In this document: positions 51,690 to 60,407 of the stretch, in pieces
Position numbering within the stretch: position 1 is the first letter of the stretch
Layout of the letters: each line of letters begins with the position of its first letter
Assembly: GCA_965275905.1 (NCBI GenBank)
Contig: CBDHYJ010000025.1
Coordinates: forward strand, 70,130-134,129
Reading direction: 5' to 3'
DNA: 64,000 nucleotides
From: CBDAQD01 sp965275905
GTDB lineage: Bacteria > Pseudomonadota > Alphaproteobacteria > Rhizobiales > JAJFHC01
The notes under the pieces: generated by a model
What the model was told of the DNA's origin: nothing
Seen by the model: the letters and a program-made list of their open reading frames with translations, nothing else
Databases searched by the model: none
Position numbers and translations under genes: made by a program

Positions 51690-52247
51690 ATGGCCAAGAT
51701 CGACGAAAGCAGACCGTTCATCCCGATGAAGATCGCCGTCATGACGGTCTCCGATTCGAGAACGCTCGACGACGACAAGTCAGGCGGCATTCTCGCCGAC
51801 CGCGTCGTGGATGCCGGGCATGTCCTTGCCGACCGGGTGATCGTGACCGACGACGTTCCGGCCATTCAGGCAAAGACACGGGAATGGATCGCAAGCGAAG
51901 ACATCGATGTCGTTATCTCGACGGGCGGGACCGGATTGACGGGACGCGACGTCACGCCGGAGGCGATGAGCGGCCTGTTCGAAAAGGAAATCGACGGCTT
52001 CTCCGCGATCTTTCACCGCATCAGCTTTGAAAAGATCGGAACCTCGACGATCCAGTCGCGGGCGATCGCAGGCGTCGCGGGCGGCACATACATCTTCTGC
52101 CTGCCGGGATCGCCCGGTGCGTGCAAGGACGGCTGGGACGGGATACTCAAGAACCAGCTCGATTACCGGTTCATGCCATGCAATTTCGTCGAGATCATGC
52201 CGAGGCTGGATGAGCACCTGAAGCGCACGAAGCTGAAGGCCGGCTGA
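51690..52247 (+). CDS. moaB: Molybdenum cofactor biosynthesis protein B
   Basis: A 185-residue MoaB/MogA-type protein. It contains MTVSDSRTLDDDKSG, VISTGGTGLTGRDVTPEA and the closing CLPGSPGACKDGWDGILKNQLD, which bind molybdopterin. MoaB adenylates molybdopterin or, in E. coli, is of uncertain need; members of this size act in cofactor assembly. The ATG at 51690 directly follows the UDG stop. An open frame upstream inside the UDG gene has no similarity. No other moa/moe genes are in the window. Confidence 0.92.
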   Translation: MAKIDESRPFIPMKIAVMTVSDSRTLDDDKSGGILADRVVDAGHVLADRVIVTDDVPAIQAKTREWIASEDIDVVISTGGTGLTGRDVTPEAMSGLFEKEIDGFSAIFHRISFEKIGTSTIQSRAIAGVAGGTYIFCLPGSPGACKDGWDGILKNQLDYRFMPCNFVEIMPRLDEHLKRTKLKAG

Positions 52248-52262
52248 GGCGGCAAGGACGAT

Positions 52263-52670
52263 TCATGCCGCCCCTGCCGGTCGGCTCTCGTCTTCGTCGA
52301 ACACCTTTCTTGCCGCCGCAACACCGTTCATGAATGCCGGAACGCCTGCGTAGACAGCCATCTGCAAAATGATTTCGGCGACTTCTTCGCGCGAGACGCC
52401 GACGTTTAACGCCGCGCGGATGTGGAACTCCAGCTGCGACTGCGTCGTGCCCATTGCGGTCAGGGCGGCGACCGTCAGCATTTCCCGGGTCCGGAGGTCG
52501 ATGGCCGGTCTTGAGAGCACATCGGCAAATGCGAAACCCAGAATCGATTCCGTAATATTTGGGCCGAAGGAATCCAGATTTTCAGCAACCTTTCGCGGCG
52601 CTTCCGGTTCGAGCTTTCCGAGTAAATCCAGCGCGCGTGCTCTGCGGTCGATCTTCGTTCCGGCGTTCAT
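52263..52670 (-). CDS. Carboxymuconolactone decarboxylase family protein
   Basis: A 135-residue helical protein of the CMD/AhpD-like fold. RTREMLTVAALTAMGTTQSQLEFHIRAALNVGVSREEVAEIILQMAVYAGVP is the family core. The C-x2-C of AhpD peroxidase partners is absent, which places it among the CMD-like members of unknown substrate. Its start overlaps the aldo/keto reductase stop by 4 bases, so the two form a coupled pair, divergent from a LysR regulator. Confidence 0.88.
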   Translation of the reverse strand: MNAGTKIDRRARALDLLGKLEPEAPRKVAENLDSFGPNITESILGFAFADVLSRPAIDLRTREMLTVAALTAMGTTQSQLEFHIRAALNVGVSREEVAEIILQMAVYAGVPAFMNGVAAARKVFDEDESRPAGAA

Positions 52671-53653
52671 GAGTTCACCGTCGACATGCCGAGATCCCCA
52701 TAGCGTTCGCCTGCGACCGGGTTCCGGTTCAATGCGGTGTCGAGGGTGTGCATGTCCTGCGGCGAGAGCACGATATCGATGGCTGCGGTGTTGTCCTCCA
52801 GATAGGACAGGCGCTTCGTGCCGGGAATCGGAACGATGTCATCCCCTTTTGCGAGGAGCCAGGCAAGCGCCACCTGCGCAGGCGACGCATGATGGCGGGA
52901 TGCAATCGCCCGCACCAAATCGACTATCCGGCCGTTGGCGCGGAGGTTGGAGTCGGTGAACCGCGGCAGGCCTGCACGGAAGTCGTCGCTGCCGAAAGTC
53001 GTGCCTGCGTCAAACGTGCCGGTCAGGAATCCGCGCCCGAGCGGCGAATAGGCCACGAAGCCCACGCCGAGTTCACGACACGCTGGAAGGATCGTTCTCT
53101 CGACATCGCGTGTCCAAAGCGAATACTCCGTCTGGAGTGCCGCGACCGGTTCAACCCGGTGCGCCCGGCGCAGGGTACCGGCGCTCACTTCGCTGAGGCC
53201 GATATGAGCGATCTTGCCTTCCGCCTTCAGGTCGGCAAGCGTCGAGATCACTTCCTCGATCGGGCGCTCGCGGTCGTATCTGTGCACGTAATAGAGATCG
53301 ATCCGATCAAGTCGGAGGCGTTTCAGGGACGCCTCGCAACAGGCCCTGATATAGGCAGGGCTGTTGTCGATCGATCGCGACGCCGGATCGCCATCGCGCA
53401 CGATCCCGAACTTGGTGGCTATGACGAGTCCGTCGCGACCGCGTTCTCGGATGAACCGCCCGACCAACTCCTCGTTGTGAAACGGGCCATACATATCCGC
53501 GGTGTCGAAAAACCGTATTCCGAGATCGGCGGCCCGGTGCAAAACCCGCAGCGACTCAGTATCGTCGCGCGGACCGTAAAACTCACTCATGCCCATGCAA
53601 CCAAGACCGATGGCGGAGACTTCAAGCTCGGGGGTCAGTCGTCGCGTTCTCAT
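52667..53653 (-). CDS. Aldo/keto reductase
   Basis: A 328-residue AKR-fold oxidoreductase. The catalytic tetrad is visible: D and Y in FFDTADMYGPFHNE, K in VIATKFG, and H in YYVHRYD. It resembles the YghZ/Tas/AKR13-like group (RTRRLTPELEVSAIGLGCMGMSEFYGP start). NADPH-dependent reduction of an aldehyde or ketone is expected; the substrate is unknown. Coupled to the CMD family gene and divergent from a LysR gene 106 bases away, an arrangement typical for locally regulated detoxification units. Confidence 0.9.
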   Translation of the reverse strand: MRTRRLTPELEVSAIGLGCMGMSEFYGPRDDTESLRVLHRAADLGIRFFDTADMYGPFHNEELVGRFIRERGRDGLVIATKFGIVRDGDPASRSIDNSPAYIRACCEASLKRLRLDRIDLYYVHRYDRERPIEEVISTLADLKAEGKIAHIGLSEVSAGTLRRAHRVEPVAALQTEYSLWTRDVERTILPACRELGVGFVAYSPLGRGFLTGTFDAGTTFGSDDFRAGLPRFTDSNLRANGRIVDLVRAIASRHHASPAQVALAWLLAKGDDIVPIPGTKRLSYLEDNTAAIDIVLSPQDMHTLDTALNRNPVAGERYGDLGMSTVNS

Positions 53654-53759
53654 GCGAATTCACTCCTTTGCGCTGTTTCACGCAATATTGTTTTTCATAA
53701 AACCGAACAAAAGATATGATCTTGGATAGCTGATTTCCGAAATCGGAAAATATGAGTGC

Positions 53760-54662
53760 ATGGCCAGGAAAATAAGCTGGGATGACGGGCGGATCTTCCT
53801 CGCCGTCGCGCGGCGCTCCTCGCTGACCGGAGCGGCCGACGAACTCGGCATCGGTATCGCATCGGTGTCCCGGAGGGTCGATCGGCTGGAGGCGGCACTC
53901 GGCGTGCCACTCTTCGTGCGGCACCAGACCGGTTACCGGCTCACCGACGAAGGGGAAGCAATGCTGCCCAGGGCCGAGGCTCTGGAAGACGCCGCAGGGG
54001 CTTTCAGTGCCACTGCTGACCTGCGCTCTGAAGCGGCAGGTCGCGTGCGTCTGGCGACGGCGGAAAATCTGGCTAACCCGATCATTATTCCGTCGCTCAC
54101 ATCGCTGCTGTCGCAGCACCCGCGCCTGACTGTCGAAGTCGTAACCGATATTGCGACCGTGAATCTCCACCGGCGGGATGCTGACCTGGCCATACGCATG
54201 GTCAGGCCCGAGCGCGGCAACGTCACGACGCGCCGCGTCGGCACACTGGGGTACGGGCTTTACGGCTCACATGCGTATCTGGCCGGCAGGACGCCGTCAC
54301 CAGACAGCGGACGGTTCGAAAATGACAGGTTTATCGGCTGGTCGGATCGTCAGTCGCATCTGCCGGCGGCACAATGGGTGGAACGAACATTGCGCGGTCG
54401 TACACCTGTTTTGACGACAACGACGCTCGCGGGACAGGTGAGTGCGGTTAAGGCCGGGCTCGGTCTGGCAGTGCTTCCGCATTTCCTCGCCGAGGACGCG
54501 GGACTTGAGAGAGTTGTTCTCGAACTCGGTATCGAGCAGGCAATCTGGCTTGTCGTGCACGCCGATCTCTCGGCGTCACGGCGGGTGCGCGTGGTCGCCG
54601 ACCATCTCGCGCAGCTTATCCGGGACAATCGATCTCGCCTCGCCGGACCGGCGCCGGCCTAG
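53760..54662 (+). CDS. LysR family transcriptional regulator
   Basis: A 300-residue LysR-type regulator. The N-terminal helix-turn-helix (WDDGRIFLAVARRSSLTGAADELGIGIASVSRRVDRLEAALG) is followed by the effector domain. The AVARRSSLTGAA pattern places it near the AaeR/CrgA-like group. It is divergent from the aldo/keto reductase / CMD pair and probably regulates it, inferred from position. Downstream it converges on the alpha/beta hydrolase gene with 12 bases between stops. Confidence 0.9.
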   Translation: MARKISWDDGRIFLAVARRSSLTGAADELGIGIASVSRRVDRLEAALGVPLFVRHQTGYRLTDEGEAMLPRAEALEDAAGAFSATADLRSEAAGRVRLATAENLANPIIIPSLTSLLSQHPRLTVEVVTDIATVNLHRRDADLAIRMVRPERGNVTTRRVGTLGYGLYGSHAYLAGRTPSPDSGRFENDRFIGWSDRQSHLPAAQWVERTLRGRTPVLTTTTLAGQVSAVKAGLGLAVLPHFLAEDAGLERVVLELGIEQAIWLVVHADLSASRRVRVVADHLAQLIRDNRSRLAGPAPA

Positions 54663-54674
54663 CGCGCCGCAGGC

Positions 54675-55463
54675 CTAAGCCTCCAACCGATCAAGAAACG
54701 ACACGATCGCAGCGTTGACCGGCTCCGGGTTTGTCACCGGCGACATGTGCCCGCCGGACGCCACCTCGACCAGCCCGATGTCCGGATTCTGATTCACGAC
54801 AAGATCAACGACGGTTCGTGCTGCCCGCGTCGTGTCGGCTGCCCGGATCAACTGTGCGGGCCACGGCAGGGGCCCGTACTGCTCGAGCCTGGTCGTGGGC
54901 TCGAAAGCGCCCGGCCACTCTAGAGCGACCTTTGGCATCACCCGGGCGACCGCCTCCCGACGTTCCGGAGGCATGGCCGCCCATGCGTCCGGCCCCATCC
55001 AATAGGCGATGAAACCCTCCGCTGATGCCGTGAGATCGCCGCGTTCGACGGCCGCGATCTGGCGATCCCTGACGGCGCGGATCTCCTCGAAAGCATCCCG
55101 CTCGCCGGCCGCTTGCAGGAGATGGAAACAAACCGGCTCGATGAGCGTCAGGGAACGTACGCGGTCGGGATTTTCGAAGGCGGTCTTGGCGGCAATCAGT
55201 CCGCCGTAGGAATGGCCCACCAGATGGACGGGATTGGCCGCGGTCACCACCAGCCGGCGGATGCGCGCACAATCGTCCTCGAATGAATAGTGCGTGTCCG
55301 TTTCCGCTGCTTTTCCGTATCCACCGAGATCCGGCGCGCTGACGCTGCATCGCGGCGCCAACAGGTCCGTCAGCGCTCTCCACTGGCGGCCGGACGCGGC
55401 ACTGCTGTGGACCAGCACAACAGGTGCGGGATCTTCACGGGAACTCATTGCACCATTCATCAT
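54675..55463 (-). CDS. Alpha/beta hydrolase
   Basis: A 262-residue alpha/beta-hydrolase. PVVLVHSSAASGRQW holds the oxyanion region, the nucleophile elbow is VGHSYGGLI (Ser), and the His is in ASGGHMSPVTNP. No signal peptide is visible, so it is cytosolic. Substrate unknown: esters or lactones are possible. It is followed on the same strand by the TIGR04282 gene after 12 bases counted from its start, so it may belong to that transcript. Confidence 0.87.
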   Translation of the reverse strand: MMNGAMSSREDPAPVVLVHSSAASGRQWRALTDLLAPRCSVSAPDLGGYGKAAETDTHYSFEDDCARIRRLVVTAANPVHLVGHSYGGLIAAKTAFENPDRVRSLTLIEPVCFHLLQAAGERDAFEEIRAVRDRQIAAVERGDLTASAEGFIAYWMGPDAWAAMPPERREAVARVMPKVALEWPGAFEPTTRLEQYGPLPWPAQLIRAADTTRAARTVVDLVVNQNPDIGLVEVASGGHMSPVTNPEPVNAAIVSFLDRLEA

Positions 55464-55475
55464 TCCGCCCCCATT

Positions 55476-56084
55476 TCACCGGGACTGTTGCCAGCGGCGG
55501 TAATCCTCGATCGTGTCGATGTCGTCGCGTTCGCCGACATAATCGATCCTGGCGTCACCGAGATTGGCGAGCGTGTCGGCGAGTGTGGACGGCGATGACC
55601 AACGGACGTTTCCGAAAATGCTGCGGACACGCGGTCTGCGTTTCAGGCCGACCAGCCAGTACCCGCCGTCGGGCGACGGCCCGAACACGGCATCCGCGCG
55701 GCCAAGTCTCGAGAAAGCGCCGGCGATATCGTGTGTCGTTATGTCGGGAATGTCGCTGCCGAGGATGACGGCCGGACCGGGCGGCAGGGAATGCATGACC
55801 CTGTCCATACGCACACCGAGATCGCCGCGCCCCTGTGCCATGAGGAAGACGCCGGCCGGCCAGACCGGTGACGCGGCGGCCGTATCGGGCGACACGGCCA
55901 GGATAGTCTGCCAGCGCGGATCGGCGCCCAGGCGTCTCACGGTCGACGCGGTCAGAGTGCGGTAGAAGCCGACCGTACGGCCTGCGCCGAGGTCTCTCGC
56001 CAGCCGTGTCTTGACCCCGCCCGCCCGCGGCTCCTTGACCATGATCACAAGGCGGCTGGCAAACCCCGCAACGGAGCGCGTCAT
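55476..56084 (-). CDS. TIGR04282 family glycosyltransferase-like protein
   Basis: A 202-residue GT-A-fold protein of the DUF2064/TIGR04282 type. The start at 56084 gives the family N-terminus (LVIMVKEPRAGGVKTRLARDLG), and VILGSDIPDI and GPSPDGGYWLVGL follow. TIGR04282 and TIGR04283 genes commonly occur side by side and have been linked to arsenosugar biosynthesis, a link based largely on genome context. The ATG overlaps the stop of the TIGR04283 gene by 4 bases. No arsenic genes (arsM, arsR) are in this window, so the substrate is not supported here. Confidence 0.87.
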   Translation of the reverse strand: MTRSVAGFASRLVIMVKEPRAGGVKTRLARDLGAGRTVGFYRTLTASTVRRLGADPRWQTILAVSPDTAAASPVWPAGVFLMAQGRGDLGVRMDRVMHSLPPGPAVILGSDIPDITTHDIAGAFSRLGRADAVFGPSPDGGYWLVGLKRRPRVRSIFGNVRWSSPSTLADTLANLGDARIDYVGERDDIDTIEDYRRWQQSR

Positions 56085-56770
56085 CCGTAGAACCGCGTTA
56101 TGACCCGGGGCGGCACTTTCAGGTAATACATGGCGAGGCAAGTGAAGTTGCGCACGCTGCGGCGGATGAAACCTTCTCTGCGATACCGTTCCGCACTCGT
56201 CACGGCGGCATGGCGCAATGACCACAGACGGCTGCGGCCGATCCGCCGGATCATGTCGACATCTTCCATCAGAGGCATGGTTCCGAAACCACCGAGTTGA
56301 TCGTAAAAGCGGCGCGAAATAAGAAGCCCCTGGTCGCCGTAGGGAAGTGCGAAGAGTGCGCAGCGCGTGGCAACGAAGGTTTCCAGCACCCGTGCTCCGA
56401 GACCACTGTCGTCGAGCGCAAAGCGAAAGCATGCGGCCCGCTCAAGGTCGCCCTCCATGGCCGCATTGGTGATGAAGTTCCCGACCTCGTCTTCCCAGCC
56501 GTCATCCAGAACAGTGTCCGCATGCAGGAACAACAGCCATTCTCCACGAGCTTCCGATGCACCGGCAGCAAGCTGGCACCCCCTGCCCCGCTCGGCGCTG
56601 ACCAGCGTCGCACCGGCGGCATCCGCGATCTCTCCTGTTACGTCCCCCGACCCGCCGTCCGCAACGATGACCTCTTTGACAAGACCATCAATTGCACCTG
56701 GAACGAGCGCCGAAAGCGTCCGCGGCAGAGTGCTGCTCGCGTTCAGAGTCGGTATCACGATGCTCAACAT
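56081..56770 (-). CDS. TIGR04283 family glycosyltransferase
   Basis: A 229-residue family 2 glycosyltransferase. LSIVIPTLNASSTL at the start, VIVADGGSGDVTGEIA and LLFLHADTVLDDGW (the DxD-like metal site) are typical. The C-terminal part (RREGFIRRSVRNFTCLAMYYLKVPP) includes a weakly hydrophobic stretch. It is the first gene of a coupled pair with the TIGR04282 gene. The divergent radical SAM gene starts 103 bases away. The start at 56770 is the ATG that gives the family N-terminus; an ATG at 56803 is in frame but less likely. Confidence 0.87.
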   Translation of the reverse strand: MLSIVIPTLNASSTLPRTLSALVPGAIDGLVKEVIVADGGSGDVTGEIADAAGATLVSAERGRGCQLAAGASEARGEWLLFLHADTVLDDGWEDEVGNFITNAAMEGDLERAACFRFALDDSGLGARVLETFVATRCALFALPYGDQGLLISRRFYDQLGGFGTMPLMEDVDMIRRIGRSRLWSLRHAAVTSAERYRREGFIRRSVRNFTCLAMYYLKVPPRVITRFYG

Positions 56771-56833
56771 TGCGCGCACTATACAGAGACGGTCCTGCAG
56801 CACAAATGCGGCGAAACCGGAAATCGCATTTAT

Positions 56834-56848
56834 GTTCTTGTTTTGTTC
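56834..56848 (+). promoter_or_regulatory. LexA-binding site (SOS box), GTTC-N7-GTTC
   Basis: GTTCTTGTTTTGTTC is an exact match to the alphaproteobacterial LexA recognition pattern GTTC-N7-GTTC. It lies 25 bases before the start codon of the radical SAM gene, a position that would block its promoter. It is the only exact match I found near a gene start in this window. Confidence 0.7.
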
Positions 56849-56873
56849 TCATATCTGCACTACCTTTTCCATC

Positions 56874-58028
56874 ATGAGAACATCGATCCACATATCGCAT
56901 GGTGGCCAGAGCGTGTTCGACCCGAGCGGCGAACTCAAGGACGCGCGCGTCGATGCCGGCAGACGGCGCGGACGCAGCGCCCAGAGCAACAGGTCCGGCC
57001 GGTTTGAGAAATTCGCCCGCGAAACATTTGACGATGGATGGGAAAGCCTCGGTCAGCTGGACGCGATAAAGACGACCGTGTCGGAAGAAAAACCCAAGAA
57101 GATCATCACACGGAACACATCTCCCGATCTCGGGTTCGATCGTTCGATCAACCCCTATCGCGGCTGCGAGCACGGCTGCGTCTACTGCTTTGCACGCCCG
57201 ACGCATGCCTATATGGGTCTGTCGCCGGGGCTTGATTTCGAATCCCGGCTGTTTGCAAAGCCGAATGCAGCGGAGTTGCTGGAGCGGGAACTGAGCAATC
57301 CGGATTATGAACCCCGGAAAATAGCCATTGGAACCAACACGGATCCCTATCAGCCCATCGAACGGGAACGCCGCATAACCCGGCAGATTCTGGAGGTTCT
57401 GGACCGTTTCAACCATCCGGTCGCGATCGTGACGAAGTCGGCGCTGATCGCGAGGGACCTCGACATCCTGACGTCCATGGCGGAGCGCGGCCTGGTCAAG
57501 GTGGCGCTTTCTATTACGACGCTCGACCGCAAGCTCGCGCGCGCAATGGAACCGAGAGCGGCAACGCCGACAAAGCGGCTGGAAGCGCTCGATCTGCTGA
57601 GTGCGGCCGGGGTTCCGACCGCGGTGATGACGGCGCCGATCATTCCCGCCCTCAACGACAGCGAAATGGAAGCCATCCTTAAGGCGGCGGCACAGGCGGG
57701 CGCCAGGGAAGCCGGCTATATTCTCCTCCGCCTGCCGCTCGAGGTGCGCGATATCTTTCGCGAATGGCTTATGGAGCAACTGCCTGACCGCGCCTCCCAT
57801 GTAATGTCCCTGATCCGGTCGGTGCGCAACGGCAAAGAGAATGACGCAACCTGGGGCCGGCGCATGACAGGAACGGGTCCGTATGCATGGTCGATTGGCA
57901 GACGGTTCGAAATCGCGGCGAAACGTCTGGGGCTCAATTCGGTGCGCAGTGCGCTTAAGACCGATCTTTTCGAGCGCCCGCCGCTGCCCGGTGAACAACT
58001 GCAGCTTTTTTGCGATTTGCCCAAGTAA
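56874..58028 (+). CDS. PA0069 family radical SAM protein
   Basis: A 384-residue radical SAM enzyme. The [4Fe-4S]-SAM cluster ligands are C98, C102 and C105 (CEHGCVYC), followed by FARPTHAYMGLSPGLDFE and KIAIGTNTDPYQPIE. These features match the PA0069/Rv2578c group, which is distantly related to spore photoproduct lyase. The biological role is unknown; a DNA-repair or nucleic-acid role has been suggested only by similarity. The presence of a perfect LexA box before the start supports a DNA-damage role. The first 80 residues are basic and low in complexity (RRGRSAQSNRSGRFEKF). Confidence 0.9.
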   Translation: MRTSIHISHGGQSVFDPSGELKDARVDAGRRRGRSAQSNRSGRFEKFARETFDDGWESLGQLDAIKTTVSEEKPKKIITRNTSPDLGFDRSINPYRGCEHGCVYCFARPTHAYMGLSPGLDFESRLFAKPNAAELLERELSNPDYEPRKIAIGTNTDPYQPIERERRITRQILEVLDRFNHPVAIVTKSALIARDLDILTSMAERGLVKVALSITTLDRKLARAMEPRAATPTKRLEALDLLSAAGVPTAVMTAPIIPALNDSEMEAILKAAAQAGAREAGYILLRLPLEVRDIFREWLMEQLPDRASHVMSLIRSVRNGKENDATWGRRMTGTGPYAWSIGRRFEIAAKRLGLNSVRSALKTDLFERPPLPGEQLQLFCDLPK

Positions 58029-58095
58029 ATAAGGTTAACTTAGTCGTTCCTTAAGTAACTTGCCGTACAGAACTCCCAAAATAGGGAGTCCTTGT

Positions 58096-59031
58096 ATGCA
58101 TATTGCGGTCATCGAATCGTCGCGGACGATGATCCGAATCCTCGCAAGCATGCTCGACGATGGCGATGACCGGATCACCGCCTTTACGGACGGCCTGCAG
58201 GCATTTGAGTTCATCCGCGATGAGCCCAGCGTAGACGTCGTCATGACCGGACTTGAGATCGAGACCATGTCGGGTCTTGAATTGTGCTGGGGTGCCCGTC
58301 TGCTCGCGCAGGAAGGCCGGGCGATTTACGTCATCGCGATGTCCTCCAGCGAAGAGCAGAGCAAGTTGATCGAAGTGCTGGACAGCGGCGCTGACGAATT
58401 TGTCCAGAAGCCGCCCGTCGAACGGGAGCTCAAGGCACGGCTTCGCGCTGCACGGCGCCAGCTCTCGATGCAGCGCCAGTTGATCGAGATGGCCAATATC
58501 GATCCTCTGACCGGCCTGCTCAACCGACGGGCGTTTTTCCGCGAAGGCGAATCCCTGGCAACCGCCGCGGACCGGCACCCGCTTGCGGCGATCATGTTCG
58601 ATATAGATCACTTCAAGGCGGTCAACGACACATACGGCCATGATATCGGCGACGAGGTGCTGCGCCGGGTCGCGGCACTCGCCAAGGACGAGGAATACAT
58701 CAGCGGACGGCTCGGCGGCGAGGAGTTCGCGATCCTTCTTGCGGACCACAATGAAAGTTCCGCCAGCCGGCGCGCAGAGGAGCTTCGGTGCAGGATCGAA
58801 TCCCGCCGGTTCAAGGCGGATGAATGCATCATTCGGGTGACCAGCAGTTTCGGGGTCTGTTCGGGCCAGCCGGGCCAGCCGCTGGAAGACATCCTGAAAC
58901 GCGCCGATGCCGCCCTCTACGAAGCAAAACATAAGGGTCGCAACCGCATTGTGCGCTACGGCGAACTCTCCGTGGAAGATCCCGGCGATGCGAAAAAGCA
59001 CAAACCGACAGAGCAGCCGGCCACCTCGTAA
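58096..59031 (+). CDS. GGDEF diguanylate cyclase with degenerate receiver domain
   Basis: A 311-residue protein. Residues 1-115 form a receiver-like domain, but the phospho-acceptor position holds G52 rather than Asp, and the acidic pair near the N-terminus is E7-S8; the conserved Lys is present (K105, QKPP). Residues about 130-290 form a GGDEF domain with the intact active site GGEEF (207-211), so it should make c-di-GMP. The inhibitory RxxD site (expected near 200-203) reads D-E-E-Y, so feedback inhibition is unlikely. The PleD-like second receiver is missing. The start at 58096 has AGGGAG seven bases upstream. Confidence 0.9.
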   Translation: MHIAVIESSRTMIRILASMLDDGDDRITAFTDGLQAFEFIRDEPSVDVVMTGLEIETMSGLELCWGARLLAQEGRAIYVIAMSSSEEQSKLIEVLDSGADEFVQKPPVERELKARLRAARRQLSMQRQLIEMANIDPLTGLLNRRAFFREGESLATAADRHPLAAIMFDIDHFKAVNDTYGHDIGDEVLRRVAALAKDEEYISGRLGGEEFAILLADHNESSASRRAEELRCRIESRRFKADECIIRVTSSFGVCSGQPGQPLEDILKRADAALYEAKHKGRNRIVRYGELSVEDPGDAKKHKPTEQPATS

Positions 59032-59115
59032 CGCACTGCCCGCGCCTTCAATCCGGGAACGTTCCGGACCGGAACCGTGCCGCCTGTCCGTGCTTTGTGG
59101 CATTGTGGCGCCGCG

Positions 59116-60369
59116 ATGAAATCACGAGACACCATATTCGTCCGCAGGCGACGGCTGTTGCGCGACATGCCGGACCTGATGCACCGCCTTGTCTATGCGG
59201 GAACCCGGAACTATCCGCAGGCCGACCGCTACGGGCTCGTCGTCGCAAACGTCATCGGTTATCTCGCCAGTATCTCGTCGCTGTCCTACGCGGCGACCTA
59301 CGCCATGCAGGATGCCGCCAAGTTCGCGCCGCTCGTCTGGGGCAATGTCGTCGCCGCCGTCGTCACCGCCTGCGTCCCGCTCATGCACCGCTTCGGCCGG
59401 GTCGCCGGGGCCATGCTGCTGACCGGAGTGCTGTTCACGACGATCTTCTATTTCACCTCACTGCTCGGACGGACGTCGGGCATCCAGCTCAACTATGTCG
59501 GCGCGGCAGCCGTTGCCTTCGTTGTGCTGGGCCTGCAGAGGATCTGGCTGGTCGCGGCGGTCGTGGTACTGGCCGCCGGACTGCATCTCGTCGCGTGGTT
59601 CCTGTTCCCGGTGACCCGCGTCGCGATCGAGGCGGAGCCCTGGTTCCTCAACCAGCTCTATTTCTTCTCGGTCATCTCGATCATGGGCATCATCAGCGTG
59701 GTCATTTACTACGCCTTCACGCTGGTGCGCGAGGCCCAGGCAAGAAGCGACGCGCTGCTGCTCAACATCATGCCCGCCCAGATCGCCGAACGGCTCAAGG
59801 CGAATCCGGACCAGACCATTGCCGACGCCCACGAAGAGGCCACGATCCTGTTCGCGGACATGACCGGGTTCACCAAACTCTCCGCGACTCTGGGACCGCA
59901 ACGCATCGTTGAGCTTCTCGATGAACTGTTCTCCGCGTTCGATGCCATCGTCGCGGAACTTCAGGTCGAGAAGATCAAGACCATCGGCGATGCCTACATG
60001 GTTGTGGCCGGCGTCCCAACCGCCCGCGACGACCATGCCCAGGCGATCGCCAGGCTCGCCATCGGCATGGTCGCTGCAACGCACGAGATGGCGACCCGCA
60101 ACCAGCTCGACATAAAGATCCGGGTCGGCATGGCCACGGGCCCGGTGCTCGCCGGCGTGATCGGCAAGACAAAGTTCGCCTACGATGTCTGGGGCGAGAA
60201 CGTGAACCTCGCGGCACGCCTGGAATCGAACGGCGTCCCGGGTACGATCCTGGTCAACGACACCGCGCGCGCCCTGCTCGAGGAAGAATTCATTATCGAG
60301 CCGCACCGGACCCTCGACCTCAAGGGAATCGGCCCGACCGAGACGTGGCGGCTGGAGGGTCGCAAATAG
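59116..60369 (+). CDS. Membrane-bound class III adenylate cyclase
   Basis: A 417-residue protein. The N-terminal half has about six hydrophobic helices (for example about 40-62, 77-92, 97-115, 123-140, 143-165, 182-204), and residues about 240-417 form a class III cyclase domain. Metal ligands D248 (ILFADMTGFT) and D292 (KTIGDAYMVV), adenine-selecting K288 and D357 (YDVWGENVN), and N364/R368 (VNLAARLES) are present, so cAMP is the expected product. It follows the GGDEF gene by 84 bases on the same strand. The first 15 residues are basic; an alternative start is the ATG at 59167. Confidence 0.9.
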   Translation: MKSRDTIFVRRRRLLRDMPDLMHRLVYAGTRNYPQADRYGLVVANVIGYLASISSLSYAATYAMQDAAKFAPLVWGNVVAAVVTACVPLMHRFGRVAGAMLLTGVLFTTIFYFTSLLGRTSGIQLNYVGAAAVAFVVLGLQRIWLVAAVVVLAAGLHLVAWFLFPVTRVAIEAEPWFLNQLYFFSVISIMGIISVVIYYAFTLVREAQARSDALLLNIMPAQIAERLKANPDQTIADAHEEATILFADMTGFTKLSATLGPQRIVELLDELFSAFDAIVAELQVEKIKTIGDAYMVVAGVPTARDDHAQAIARLAIGMVAATHEMATRNQLDIKIRVGMATGPVLAGVIGKTKFAYDVWGENVNLAARLESNGVPGTILVNDTARALLEEEFIIEPHRTLDLKGIGPTETWRLEGRK

Positions 60370-60407
60370 AACTGGCCTGGCCGGCTCTAATCGTTCATGG
60401 CTGTTGT

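Noticed and set aside
56688..57998. A 436-codon open frame on the minus strand opposite the radical SAM gene
   Set aside because: Antisense to a clear CxxxCxxC radical SAM enzyme and without recognisable motifs.
58029..58090. GGTTAACTTAG and CTTAAGTAAC before the GGDEF gene as a CtrA site or terminator
   Set aside because: The TTAA words are ten rather than seven bases apart, and the arms do not pair well enough for a terminator.
58051..59103. A 350-codon minus-strand frame opposite the GGDEF gene
   Set aside because: No domain features; the sense frame encodes a complete GGDEF domain with a good ribosome-binding site.
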